DNA from: UBA7803 sp041686955
Lineage (GTDB): Bacteria; Pseudomonadota; Gammaproteobacteria; Pseudomonadales; Azotimanducaceae
Assembly (NCBI GenBank): GCA_041686955.1
Contig: JAWLCV010000091.1
Coordinates: 1-14,432, forward strand
Length of the DNA: 14,432 bases
Reading direction: 5' to 3'
In this document: positions 1-7,382 of the stretch, one piece after another
How the letters are laid out: each line of letters begins with the position of its first letter
Numbering within the stretch: position 1 is the stretch's first letter
Notes under the pieces: model-generated
Seen by the model: the letters and a program-made list of their open reading frames with translations, nothing else
Told to the model about the DNA's origin: nothing
Database searches by the model: none
Translations under genes and position numbers: made by a program

Positions 1-876
1 AACCTGCGCCGGGAGGCATCCAGCGCCATCGACGAGTACGGCCGCCTGCGCATCGGCGAGCTGCAGCGGGAGATGAACGCGGGGGACGAGATCGGCGATC
101 TGGCCCGCAGCGTGTCGAGCATGCTGTCGAAGCTGCACCAGCACAACACCTTCCTCGAGAGCATGCCGCGCACCCTGCGCCACGAGATCAACAACCCGCT
201 GAACACGCTTTCCACGTCGCTGCAGAATCTGGCGGAGGAGAACCCCGCGGTGCGCGACAGCAAGTACCTGGAGAGCGCCAAGCGGGGCGTCATGCGCATC
301 GGCGTCATCGTCCAGAACCTGGCGGATGCCGCCAACCTGGAGGAGTCGCTGGAGGCCGAGGAGCGCGAGGTCATCGACATCGCCAAGCTGCTCGAGAACT
401 ACGTCGCCAACTGCCGGATCACCCACAAGGACTGCGAGTTCATCTACCGCGGCCCCGGCCGGCCGGTGTACGCCAGCGTCTCCGACTACCGGATCGAGCA
501 GTTACTCGACAAGATCATCGACAACGCCATCGACTTCCACCGCGCCAACAGCCCCATCAAGGTGCAGCTCGACGCCTATCGCGACCAGTTGCAGATCACC
601 GTGGCGAACCGCGGGCCCACGCTGCCCGAGAAAGCCGAGAAGTCGTTGTTCGATTCCATGGTCAGTCACCGCGGGCCGCAGAACCGCCTGCACTTCGGGC
701 TCGGGCTCTACGTGGTGCGGGTGATCGCCGAGCACCACGGCGGGTTCGTGCGGGCGGTGAACCTGGCGGATGGCTCGGGAGTCGCCATCATGGTGCAGCT
801 CCCCACCGCGCAGACGGCTCAGGAGCCGGCCACCGTCAACGGCGGCCGGGAGCCGGCGCGCATCGTCGCCACCTGA
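1..876 (+). CDS. Sensor histidine kinase, 3' part (HAMP, HisKA, HATPase_c)
   Basis: This is the C-terminal 291 residues of a membrane sensor kinase whose beginning lies left of the window. The frame is already open at base 1, so the ATG at 73 is internal. Residues 1-45 look like the end of a HAMP linker (DEIGDLARS). The H-box is RHEINNPL with the phospho-accepting His at about residue 61. An N-box (DKIIDNAIDF, Asn about 175) and a G2-box (GLGLYVVRVIAEHHGG, about 233-248) follow. The G1 region reads VANRGP, with Asn where the ATP-binding Asp usually sits; several active kinase subfamilies tolerate this. The kinase would phosphorylate a response regulator, but none is visible here. The layout recalls the kinases of proteobacterial dedicated sortase systems; this is a weak impression from memory. 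The gene converges on the hydrolase gene with 6 bp between stops, and no terminator is evident. Confidence 0.92.
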   Translation, partial: NLRREASSAIDEYGRLRIGELQREMNAGDEIGDLARSVSSMLSKLHQHNTFLESMPRTLRHEINNPLNTLSTSLQNLAEENPAVRDSKYLESAKRGVMRIGVIVQNLADAANLEESLEAEEREVIDIAKLLENYVANCRITHKDCEFIYRGPGRPVYASVSDYRIEQLLDKIIDNAIDFHRANSPIKVQLDAYRDQLQITVANRGPTLPEKAEKSLFDSMVSHRGPQNRLHFGLGLYVVRVIAEHHGGFVRAVNLADGSGVAIMVQLPTAQTAQEPATVNGGREPARIVAT

Positions 877-882
877 GTCCGC

Positions 883-1785
883 TCAGGGCAGGCGGTAGAC
901 CCCTTCCAGGGAAACCTCGCCTTCCGCCACCAGGGCGCCGATGTGCACCAGGTACTCCACCGCCGCCAGGGTGCTGCGGGCCGCGGCCGGGTACATGAAC
1001 TCCGGCGTGCTGGTGTACATGATGGGCACCATGTCGCGGATCCGGTTCACGCCCTGGCTGACGCACTGCAGGATCTGGGCTTCCCGCTCCCGGCGGTGCT
1101 CGATGAAGGCGCGGACCAGCTCCTTGGGATGCTCGATGCGCGGACCGTGGGTGGGCCAGTAGACCTCGTCGTCGCGCTCGAGCAGGAGCTCGAGGCTCGC
1201 CATGTACGCCGCCATATCACCGTCCGGGGGCGAGATGATGCTGGTGGACCAGCCCATGATGTGGTCGCCGGTGAACAGCGCCTTGTCCTCGCGGAGCTGG
1301 TAGCACATGTGGTTTGACGTGTGGCCCGGCGTGTAGACGCACTCCACGGACCAGTCGCCGCCTTGAATGACTTCGCCGTGGCCCACCCGGTGGTCCGGCT
1401 GGAACTCCATGTCCCCGCCCTCTTCCACCGGCACCCCCTCCTCCAGCTTGCCCGCCCCGTGGGGCCCGTAGGCGTAGCTGGGGACGTCGATGCGCTTCTT
1501 GATCAGCGCGCAGCCCGGGGAATGATCCACGTGGGTGTGCGTGACCAGCAGGTGGGTGATGGTCTCGCCCTGGGTCGCGTCGAAGATCGCCTGGATGTGC
1601 TGCGGGTCCGCCGGACCCGGGTCGATCACCGCCACCTCGCCGTTGCCGATGATGTAGGTGCCGGTGCCGTACAGGGTGAAGGGGCTGGGATTCTGGGCGA
1701 TCACCCGCCGGATCCGCGGACCCACCCGGTCCACCTTGCCGTATTCGAACTCGAGCTCCCGCCGGAACGGAATCTGTACTCCCAT
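883..1785 (-). CDS. MBL-fold metallo-hydrolase (LACTB2/glyoxalase II-like)
   Basis: This 300-residue protein has the full zinc-binding signature of the metallo-beta-lactamase fold. It shows THTHVDHSPG (His83, His85, Asp87, His88), TPGHTSNH (His155), FTGDH (Asp174) and WPTHGPR (His213). The C-terminal 80 residues form the winged-helix-like extension typical of LACTB2 and related hydrolases, whose substrates are RNA or thioesters. The substrate cannot be told from sequence. I chose the ATG at 1785 because GGGAAGG lies about 6 bases upstream and a well-spaced promoter precedes it. A TTG at 1848 would add 21 residues but lies inside the -35 element. The family normally begins close to the VGPRIRRVIAQNPSPFTLYGT region, which also fits. 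The gene follows the FHA gene in the same direction but is separated from it by a hairpin repeat element, so it is probably its own transcription unit. Confidence 0.93.
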   Translation of the reverse strand: MGVQIPFRRELEFEYGKVDRVGPRIRRVIAQNPSPFTLYGTGTYIIGNGEVAVIDPGPADPQHIQAIFDATQGETITHLLVTHTHVDHSPGCALIKKRIDVPSYAYGPHGAGKLEEGVPVEEGGDMEFQPDHRVGHGEVIQGGDWSVECVYTPGHTSNHMCYQLREDKALFTGDHIMGWSTSIISPPDGDMAAYMASLELLLERDDEVYWPTHGPRIEHPKELVRAFIEHRREREAQILQCVSQGVNRIRDMVPIMYTSTPEFMYPAAARSTLAAVEYLVHIGALVAEGEVSLEGVYRLP

Positions 1786-1819
1786 GAAGCCTTCCCAGCC
1801 ACGATCGTCGAGGCGCGGA

Positions 1820-1848
1820 AGGATAGGGCGGGGGGTGGTTAAAAGCAA
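1820..1848 (-). promoter_or_regulatory. Sigma70-type promoter of the MBL hydrolase gene
   Basis: Read on the minus strand, TTGCTT (1848-1843) and TATCCT (1825-1820) are separated by exactly 17 bases. Transcription would begin near 1813, giving a leader of about 28 bases that carries the GGGAAGG ribosome-binding site. The call rests on motif match and spacing only. Confidence 0.6.
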
Positions 1849-1868
1849 CGCGAGCGCGGCAGCGCCGT

Positions 1869-1962
1869 TCGCTGTCCGCTATCCGCCGTCCGCTGGAAGC
1901 GACTCGCCGCCCGCTGGCGAAATGCCTCTAGCGGAAAGCGGAGAGCGGACAGCGGATAGCGA
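1869..1962. repeat. REPIN-like palindromic element built from GCTNTCC heptamers (array A)
   Basis: The left arm (1869-1894) reads tc, then heptamers GCTGTCC, GCTATCC, GCCGTCC and a final GCT. The right arm (1930-1962) on the other strand reads tc, then GCTATCC, GCTGTCC, GCTCTCC, GCTTTCC and GCT. The arms face each other. The inner part adds a perfect short stem, TCGCC (1904-1908) and GGCGA (1916-1920), around a 7-base loop, so the whole 94 bp can fold on itself. It begins 3 bp after the FHA stop and ends about 20 bp before the -35 box of the hydrolase gene. It could therefore act as a transcript end or an RNA-stabilising structure. Single arrays of the same heptamers occur at three more places in the window. 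Confidence 0.85.
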
Positions 1963-1965
1963 CAG

Positions 1966-3129
1966 TCAAATCAATAGCATGACCACCCCCACCCCCAACA
2001 CCAACGACCCCACCAGCAACGCCACCTGAAGGTGGCGCAGCCAGGGGCGGTCCTCTTCGGCGGGCGGGACGTCCTTGAACACCAGGCTGACGCGGCCGAA
2101 ACGCAGCACGTCGCCGTCGTGGAGCCGTGCGCTCTGCACTTCCTGGCCATTCACCCGGGTGCCGTTGGTGGCCATCAGGTTGGTGACGGTGACGCCTTCG
2201 GCGCGCACGGTGAGCTCCGCGTGCCGTGCCGAGACGGTGCGATCCCGGATCACCAGATCGCAGGTTTCGTCGCGGCCGACGAGGGTGCGGCCCATGGGGG
2301 TACGGAAGGTCAGCCCCGCCACCGGCTCGCTGGCCCCCAGCAGAAAGGCGCCGGTCTCGCCCTCGCCGGGCAGCCGGGGCTCCACCGGCAGCGCATCTTC
2401 CACCGCCGCGATCTCGGTGGTATCGGCGCTGGAGCTGGCGGCCGAGCGCAGGGCTGCCTTCAAGGACATGGGGCGCGGCGCCTCCGCCAGCGGGCGCACG
2501 GGGGTGAGCTCGCCGCCGCGCCCGACGAGCTGAAAGGCGATGGCGTCGAAGCGGATCTCGTCGCCGTGGAACAGGCGGCAGGCGCCGCGGATTCGTTCGC
2601 CGTTGACGAAGCTGCCGTTGGAGGAGCCGAGATCGCGCAGCCAGACGACGCCGTGGTGGACCTCCAGCCGGGCGTGGCGCCGGGAGACGTGATCGTCGAG
2701 GAGCTGGAGGTCGCTGTCGTCGCCCCGGCCGATGCCGAGGACGCCGTCGATGAGACATCCTTCGCTCGCCGGCGCGCCGCCCGGGGCATCGCCGGGGCGG
2801 CTCGGCGATAGCGCCCAGGACTCCGCCTCCGGCGGGTGGCGCGGCTCCACGGCCACCTCCAGGGTGTTCTGGCCGATCTCCACCACGTCTCCGGGCATCA
2901 GACCCACGGGCTCGCCGTGCTCCTCGCCGTTCACCCAGAGACTGGATTCCCCCAGGGGAATGGCCCGGGGGCCGCGATGGGTGGTCTCGATGCGCAGGTG
3001 GTAGTCCAGCACGTCCTCGCCGGCCAGCAGCACCTCGTTGTCGAGATGGCGGCCCAGCGTCATGTGCACCTCGATGGGAACACGCTCCTCATCAAGCACA
3101 AACATGTATTCTAAATCAGTGGCTTGCAT
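1966..3129 (-). CDS. Tail-anchored protein with three FHA domains
   Basis: This 387-residue protein has three forkhead-associated domains, which bind phosphothreonine peptides. FHA1 (about 24-95) is degenerate: TLGRH is present, but the usual S-x-R/x-H segment reads VLDYHLRIE. FHA2 (about 128-205) is canonical, with GIGRGDDSD, VSRRHARLE and SSNGSFVNG. FHA3 (about 275-353) is also canonical, with LVGRDETCDL, VSARHAEL and TNGTRVNG. A 45-residue Ala/Ser/Glu-rich linker joins FHA2 and FHA3. The last 21 residues are one hydrophobic helix, so the protein is probably anchored in the inner membrane with its FHA domains in the cytoplasm. The ATG at 3129 is preferred over the GTG just before it because GGAAAG lies 6 bases upstream. 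The start overlaps the kinase stop by 14 bp, indicating translational coupling. The upstream kinase is the obvious source of its phospho-ligand (inference). Confidence 0.93.
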   Translation of the reverse strand: MQATDLEYMFVLDEERVPIEVHMTLGRHLDNEVLLAGEDVLDYHLRIETTHRGPRAIPLGESSLWVNGEEHGEPVGLMPGDVVEIGQNTLEVAVEPRHPPEAESWALSPSRPGDAPGGAPASEGCLIDGVLGIGRGDDSDLQLLDDHVSRRHARLEVHHGVVWLRDLGSSNGSFVNGERIRGACRLFHGDEIRFDAIAFQLVGRGGELTPVRPLAEAPRPMSLKAALRSAASSSADTTEIAAVEDALPVEPRLPGEGETGAFLLGASEPVAGLTFRTPMGRTLVGRDETCDLVIRDRTVSARHAELTVRAEGVTVTNLMATNGTRVNGQEVQSARLHDGDVLRFGRVSLVFKDVPPAEEDRPWLRHLQVALLVGSLVLGVGVVMLLI

Positions 3130-5371
3130 CACTTTCTTTCCACTGATTGCGAAGTTCTCGCCACTGCTTCACGTCCGGGTCGACGGTGAGCGCCAGCTCG
3201 AGATAGTGCTGCGCATCGGCCTTCATGCCTACAGCATAGGCCTCCCGGGCCACCGCAGCGAGGCGCTCGGCGCTGCGTGTGAGCAGCTCCTCGGCCCGCT
3301 CGTTGCCCGGGTCGAGGCGCGCCACTTCGCGCAGCAGGGTCACGGCGTTGCGCTGCTCGGGCTCGGTGACGAATCCCTGGCGCAACAGGTCTTCGGCCAG
3401 CGCCAGGTTCTCCTGCACGCTGGCCTGCCGGGCCACCTCGTCGTCGAGGCGCGACTTCAGCCGGTTCACCGTCTGCTGGTCCAGCCCCACCGCGCTGGCG
3501 CGGTCGATGAGCGCGCGCATGCCGTCGAGATCGCCGCTCTCCAGCAGCCGGGTCGCCGCGGCCAGCAGTTGCGACTCCACTTCTCCCAGCCCCTGGGTGG
3601 CGATGACGTTGTCCGGGTCCGTGGCCAGCACGCGGTGGTACAGCTCGGCGGCGTTCTCGCCCGGCGGGTTGATGAGCGCCCCCTCGGCCCGATACCCGCT
3701 GGCCTGCTGCAGCATCTCGTTGATGGCAGACTGCAGCGTGGTGGCCTGCTGGATCTTCTCCCGCACCCCGGCCAGATCCGGCAGGCGCTCGCTGGCTGCG
3801 CTCGCCCGGTCGAGCAAGGCGATGGCGCGGTCCACCTCGCCGGCGTCCGCGGCTTCCGCGGCGAGCGCCGCGTAATGTTGCCCCAGGGCATCGAGCTCGG
3901 CCCGGGCCACCGCGTTCCCGGGCGCCAGCCGCAGCACCTCCTGGTACGCCTGGATGGCAGCCGTGGCAGAAGGAATGTCCGAGAGGCCGTGGCTGCGCAA
4001 CAGCCCCTGGGTGCTCGCCAGCAGGCTCTCGGCGTGCTTGCGGTTGGTGAGCTGCTCGGCGAGGCGTTTGAGTCCCGCGTCGTCGGGAAACGCCGTGGTG
4101 GATTCGGTCAGCTTCGTTTCCGCCTCGGTCAGGCTGCCTCGGCCGAGCGCCGCCTCGATCTCGTCCTTCCATTGCGCCGCCAGGCCGGAGAGCTCCGCCC
4201 TCGCCCCCTCGTGGTCGGGGTCGAGGCTCAGCACCCGCCGATAGGCGGCCACCACCGTGGCGGGACTCTGGTTCGGGTCCTGACGCAGCGAGCGGGCGCT
4301 GTTCCAGGCTTCCTGAATCTGCGGATCGTCGATGATCCCCACGGAGGCCGACAGGCGGGTCACCCAATCCGGCTGCTGGATCAGCACCGTGGAAGCGCCG
4401 CCGATGACCGCCGCCAGCAACGCCACGGATCCCACCTGACGCGCCATCCGCCGGCGCCGCTGGCGCCGCGACTTGCGTTCCACCCGGCTCGGATCCCGCG
4501 CGGTGAAGAGCTCGGAGCCTACGGCGCGGATCTCCTGGGTGGTCACCACCTGGTTGCGCAGGGTGGCGTGAGGCAGGTCCGGCCGCGCCCGCACGGCGTT
4601 CAGAGCGGCGGCGAGCTCGGCTCCCGACTGAAAGCGCTGCTCGGGCTTCTTGGCCAAGGCGCGGTCCACCACCTCCTGGAACGCCGAGAGGTAATTGGGC
4701 AAGCGGGGAATGGGTTCCTGCAGGTGCTTGATGCCGATGCTGACGGCGGTGTCCGCCTTGTACGGCACATCGCCGGTGAGCACCCGATAGAACACCACCC
4801 CCAGGCTGTAGAGGTCCGAGCGCCCGTCGAGCACCCGGCCGGCCGCCTGCTCCGGGCTCATGTACGCCGGCGTTCCGAGCACCGTCCCGGAACGGCTCAC
4901 GCTGGGGGTGCTGTCGACCACCCGGGCGATGCCGAAATCGGAGAGCACCGCGGTGCCGTCCTCCCGGAACAGGATGTTCTCCGGCTTGATGTCCCGGTGC
5001 ACGAAGCCGCGGCTGTGGGCGTAATCGAGTGCCCGGCCGATCTCGCCGACCACCCGCAGCAGCTCGCGGATCGGCATGCCGCGCTCGAGGCGCTGATTCA
5101 GGTCGCCGCCGCTCACGTACTCCATGACCAGGTAGAGGCCGTCCTTGCAGGCCCCCACGTCGAAGACCTGGACGATGTTGGTGTGGGTCAGGCGGGCGTT
5201 GATGCGGCTTTCCTGAACGAATCGCTGCCGGAACTCCGGGTCCTCGGCGATCTTGTCCGAGATCACCTTGAGCGCCACCAGGCGGCCGAACTTCCGCTGT
5301 ACCGCGAGATAGACCCGCGCCATCCCGCCGCGGCCGATCTCCCGCTGGATCTGCAGACCGGGGAGCTCCAT
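3116..5371 (-). CDS. Transmembrane Ser/Thr protein kinase (PknB-like) with TPR-like extracytoplasmic region
   Basis: This 751-residue protein has an N-terminal Hanks-type kinase domain (about 7-265). It includes the glycine loop GRGGMARVY, the VALKV lysine at about 35, the catalytic loop VHRDIKPEN (Asp about 127), DFG (about 145) and GTPAYMSPEQ. A juxtamembrane stretch rich in Arg/Lys (about 298-311) precedes one membrane helix (about 312-332). By the positive-inside rule the remaining 420 residues lie outside the cytoplasm. That part is helical, with TPR-like helix ends such as VLSLDPDHEGA, VLRLAPGNAVA, VLATDPDNVIA, VARLDPGNERA and ALTVDPDVKQW. It has no PASTA repeats. The ATG at 5371 shares one base with the stop of the MORN gene (TGATG), and AGGA lies 6 bases ahead, so the two are coupled. 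Likely targets are Thr sites recognised by the downstream FHA protein (inference). All key catalytic residues are present. Confidence 0.95.
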   Translation of the reverse strand: MELPGLQIQREIGRGGMARVYLAVQRKFGRLVALKVISDKIAEDPEFRQRFVQESRINARLTHTNIVQVFDVGACKDGLYLVMEYVSGGDLNQRLERGMPIRELLRVVGEIGRALDYAHSRGFVHRDIKPENILFREDGTAVLSDFGIARVVDSTPSVSRSGTVLGTPAYMSPEQAAGRVLDGRSDLYSLGVVFYRVLTGDVPYKADTAVSIGIKHLQEPIPRLPNYLSAFQEVVDRALAKKPEQRFQSGAELAAALNAVRARPDLPHATLRNQVVTTQEIRAVGSELFTARDPSRVERKSRRQRRRRMARQVGSVALLAAVIGGASTVLIQQPDWVTRLSASVGIIDDPQIQEAWNSARSLRQDPNQSPATVVAAYRRVLSLDPDHEGARAELSGLAAQWKDEIEAALGRGSLTEAETKLTESTTAFPDDAGLKRLAEQLTNRKHAESLLASTQGLLRSHGLSDIPSATAAIQAYQEVLRLAPGNAVARAELDALGQHYAALAAEAADAGEVDRAIALLDRASAASERLPDLAGVREKIQQATTLQSAINEMLQQASGYRAEGALINPPGENAAELYHRVLATDPDNVIATQGLGEVESQLLAAATRLLESGDLDGMRALIDRASAVGLDQQTVNRLKSRLDDEVARQASVQENLALAEDLLRQGFVTEPEQRNAVTLLREVARLDPGNERAEELLTRSAERLAAVAREAYAVGMKADAQHYLELALTVDPDVKQWRELRNQWKESDASH

Positions 5372-6351
5372 CACGTGTCCTGGGGCCTCAGCACCTTCAC
5401 CTCACCGGACACCAGGTGACCGAGCACGAAACGGCCGTTCACGACGATGGCCTCGCCGTCGAGCCGCGCCGCCAGCCCGGTGCCATGGGCCAACCCGTTG
5501 ATGCACGATTCGGCCTCGAACATCCAGGGCTCACCCTCGATGGTGAGCCGGCACCGCGGCTCCGGCTGCAGCGGCTTCACCAGCACCAGTTCCCCCTGCT
5601 CCCAGCGCTGCAGCTCCATGGCGCCGTCCGGCGAGCGCTTCACGCCGTACCCGTGCATCCTGTCCGCCGCGAACTGGCCCCGGAACAGCGTGCCGTCGCG
5701 CCAGTAGAACAGACCGATACCCGCCCTCACGTCGCCCGCGAACTGGCCGATGTAGCGATTGCCGTTGGCCCAGTGCATCACGCCGACGCCGGTTTTCTGG
5801 CCGTTCTCGAAGCTGCCCTCGAAACGCCGCTCGTCCGGCCATTGGAACGTCCCCTTGCCGTGCAGGGCACCGTCGAGAAACTCGCCCTCGTAGCGCTCGC
5901 CGGAGCGCCAGCGGAGCTCGCCGCGGCCGGTGCGCCGGCCCTTCAGAAACTGGCCGCTGAAGGTGTCGCCGTTGGCCCAGACGAAGGTGCCCTGGCCGTG
6001 CATCTGGTTGTTCTCGAACTCGCCTTCGTAGGTGTCGCCGTTGGGCCAGCGCAGGATCCCCTTACCCTCCCGGCGATCGTTGACGAAGCTGCCGGTGTAG
6101 GTGCGCCCGTCGGGCCACGAGTACACCCCGTCTCCGTGCATTCGATTGTTGAGGAACCCGCCTTCGTACCGGTGGCCGTCGGCCCAGACGTAGACGCCCT
6201 GGCCGGTGCGGAAGCCGTCTTCCACCTCCCCCCGGTAGACGTCGCCGTTGGGCAGCTCGATCTTGCGCTGAGCGGCCTGCGCCGGAACCACCAGTAGGCA
6301 GAGCACCAGCACGAGCCCGGCGGCCCTGGTTGATTGGAGCGTGAGCAGCAC
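5371..6351 (-). CDS. Exported MORN-repeat protein
   Basis: This 326-residue protein starts with a signal peptide: a hydrophobic core of Leu/Val and a likely cleavage after AQA near residue 26. There is no lipobox Cys. Residues 35-241 are nine consecutive MORN repeats of exactly 23 residues, each of the form NGDxYxGxFxxxxxHGxGxxxWx. A tenth unit is broken (DGAMELQRW). The C-terminal 85 residues are non-repetitive and hold two Cys (CRLTIEGEPW, ESCINGLAHG), which could form a disulfide in the periplasm. I accept the GTG start at 6351 because AGGAG lies 10 bases upstream and the signal peptide begins there. It is the first gene of a MORN, kinase, FHA operon and ends inside the kinase start codon. 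MORN repeats form elongated beta-sheets that bind lipid or protein. A sensing or scaffold role for the kinase is inference. I found no convincing promoter. Confidence 0.92.
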   Translation of the reverse strand: MLLTLQSTRAAGLVLVLCLLVVPAQAAQRKIELPNGDVYRGEVEDGFRTGQGVYVWADGHRYEGGFLNNRMHGDGVYSWPDGRTYTGSFVNDRREGKGILRWPNGDTYEGEFENNQMHGQGTFVWANGDTFSGQFLKGRRTGRGELRWRSGERYEGEFLDGALHGKGTFQWPDERRFEGSFENGQKTGVGVMHWANGNRYIGQFAGDVRAGIGLFYWRDGTLFRGQFAADRMHGYGVKRSPDGAMELQRWEQGELVLVKPLQPEPRCRLTIEGEPWMFEAESCINGLAHGTGLAARLDGEAIVVNGRFVLGHLVSGEVKVLRPQDT

Positions 6352-6391
6352 CTCGAGTAGACTCCTGCGCGACCTTGCGACCCGATCAGTA

Positions 6392-7198
6392 TTGAATCAC
6401 TTTTCCTTCATTGGTTCCTGCGTCGCCATCGGCGCCGTGAGCGGTTTCCTCGGCGGCCTGCTGGGCATCGGCGGCGGCGTCGTGATCGTCCCGCTCCTCA
6501 TCGTTCTGCTCGATCTGCTCGCCTTTCTGCCCCCCGAGGACGTGACCGCCGTCGCGGTGGCGACGTCGCTGGCCTGCGTGGTCTTCACCTCCCTTTCCGC
6601 CGCCCTCACGCAGATTCGCGCGCGCATGGTGGAGTGGGCCGTGGTGCGGCGTTGGGCGCCCTTTCTGGTGCTCGGCAGCTTTCTTGCAGGTTGGGTCGCC
6701 ACGGCCCTGCCGGTCGCCGTATTCCGGGGGTTCATCGGCACGTTTCTGCTGTTCGTCGCCTTCGTGATGCTCACCCGCTGGCGCCCGGACCCTCACCGCA
6801 GCGCCCCGGGCGTCGGCCTTTCCGCCCTGTTGGGCAGCGCCGGCGGGCTGGTGTCGGGGCTGGCCGGCATCGGCGGTGGCAACGTGGTCGTGCCCACGCT
6901 GGTGTACTTCAACGTTCCGGTCCATCGCGCCGCCGCCACGTCGAGCACGCTGGGGGTTCCCATCGCGCTGGCGGGCACCCTGGGCTACGTCAGCGTCGGC
7001 GCCGGCACCGACCTGGGCCCCGGGATGCTGGGCTACGTGTACGTGCCGGGCTTCCTCGCCATCGTCTCAGCGGCCGTGCTCACGGCCCCGGTGGGGGTGA
7101 AGGTGGCGCATGCGGTGGAGGCACAGCCGCTCCGCCGCGCGTTCGGCGTTCTGCTGGTGCTGGTGGCGGGCCGCATGCTGGCGAGTGCGATGGGGTAG
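6392..7198 (+). CDS. TauE/SafE (TSUP, DUF81) family membrane permease
   Basis: This inner-membrane protein of about 268 residues is made of two homologous halves, as is usual for TSUP transporters. Each half opens with the family glycine motif: GFLGGLLGIGGGVVIVPLL and GLVSGLAGIGGGNVVVPTL. Seven or eight hydrophobic helices are visible, with a charged loop (RWRPDPHR) between the halves. Members move sulfite, sulfoacetate or other small organosulfur anions, but the substrate here is not decidable. The start is uncertain. A GTG at 6341 would overlap the divergent MORN start by 11 bp and would add codons uncommon in this genome (aga, cga, tca, gta). TTG 6392 starts just before the first helix, but neither site has a good Shine-Dalgarno sequence. 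The gene stands alone, and heptamer array B begins 24 bp after its stop. Confidence 0.9.
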   Translation: MNHFSFIGSCVAIGAVSGFLGGLLGIGGGVVIVPLLIVLLDLLAFLPPEDVTAVAVATSLACVVFTSLSAALTQIRARMVEWAVVRRWAPFLVLGSFLAGWVATALPVAVFRGFIGTFLLFVAFVMLTRWRPDPHRSAPGVGLSALLGSAGGLVSGLAGIGGGNVVVPTLVYFNVPVHRAAATSSTLGVPIALAGTLGYVSVGAGTDLGPGMLGYVYVPGFLAIVSAAVLTAPVGVKVAHAVEAQPLRRAFGVLLVLVAGRMLASAMG

Positions 7199-7222
7199 GT
7201 CGATTCTTGCGGTTCGCCTTTC

Positions 7223-7258
7223 GCTGTCCGCTGTCCGCTTTCCGCTGGAGGGGGCTCG
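7223..7258 (+). repeat. GCTNTCC heptamer array B with conserved flank
   Basis: The array reads GCTGTCC, GCTGTCC, GCTTTCC and GCT (7223-7246), then the flank GGAGGGGGCTCG (7247-7258). The whole 36 bp is the reverse complement of 8323-8358 with one mismatch. The rest of the gene-free stretch 7199-7379 shows no gene and no clear promoter. A possible -10 (TATGCT, 7347-7352) has no -35 partner. Confidence 0.85.
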
Positions 7259-7368
7259 CTGGGGTTGGCATGAATGTGGGCGACTGGGGCATTGTCGGCC
7301 GACTGCATGGGTCGAGTGCTGGGGGCGCGGCTTTGGGGGATGCCGCTATGCTTGGGGTCGGTTCATCT

Positions 7369-7382
7369 GAGGCTGCGGGCTG
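7369..7382 (+). promoter_or_regulatory. Shine-Dalgarno GAGG and CTG start codon of the four-helix-bundle gene
   Basis: GAGG (7369-7372) is 7 bases ahead of CTG (7380-7382). The in-frame stop TGA at 7368-7370 overlaps the GAGG, so no start farther upstream is possible. The protein homology begins exactly at this CTG, which looks like a family ATG changed by one base. Confidence 0.5.

Noticed and set aside
1786..1848. TTG start at 1848 for the MBL hydrolase
   Set aside because: It would lie inside the -35 box of a well-formed promoter; ATG 1785 has a strong Shine-Dalgarno.
3038..5419. 793-codon open frame on the plus strand opposite the kinase gene
   Set aside because: It is antisense to a kinase with all catalytic motifs, is rich in Arg/Gly/His/Leu as expected of a GC-rich shadow frame, and shows no domain.
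6341..6391. GTG 6341 as the permease start
   Set aside because: It overlaps the divergent MORN start, adds codons unusual in this genome and has a Shine-Dalgarno-like GGAG only one base away. It is not excluded.
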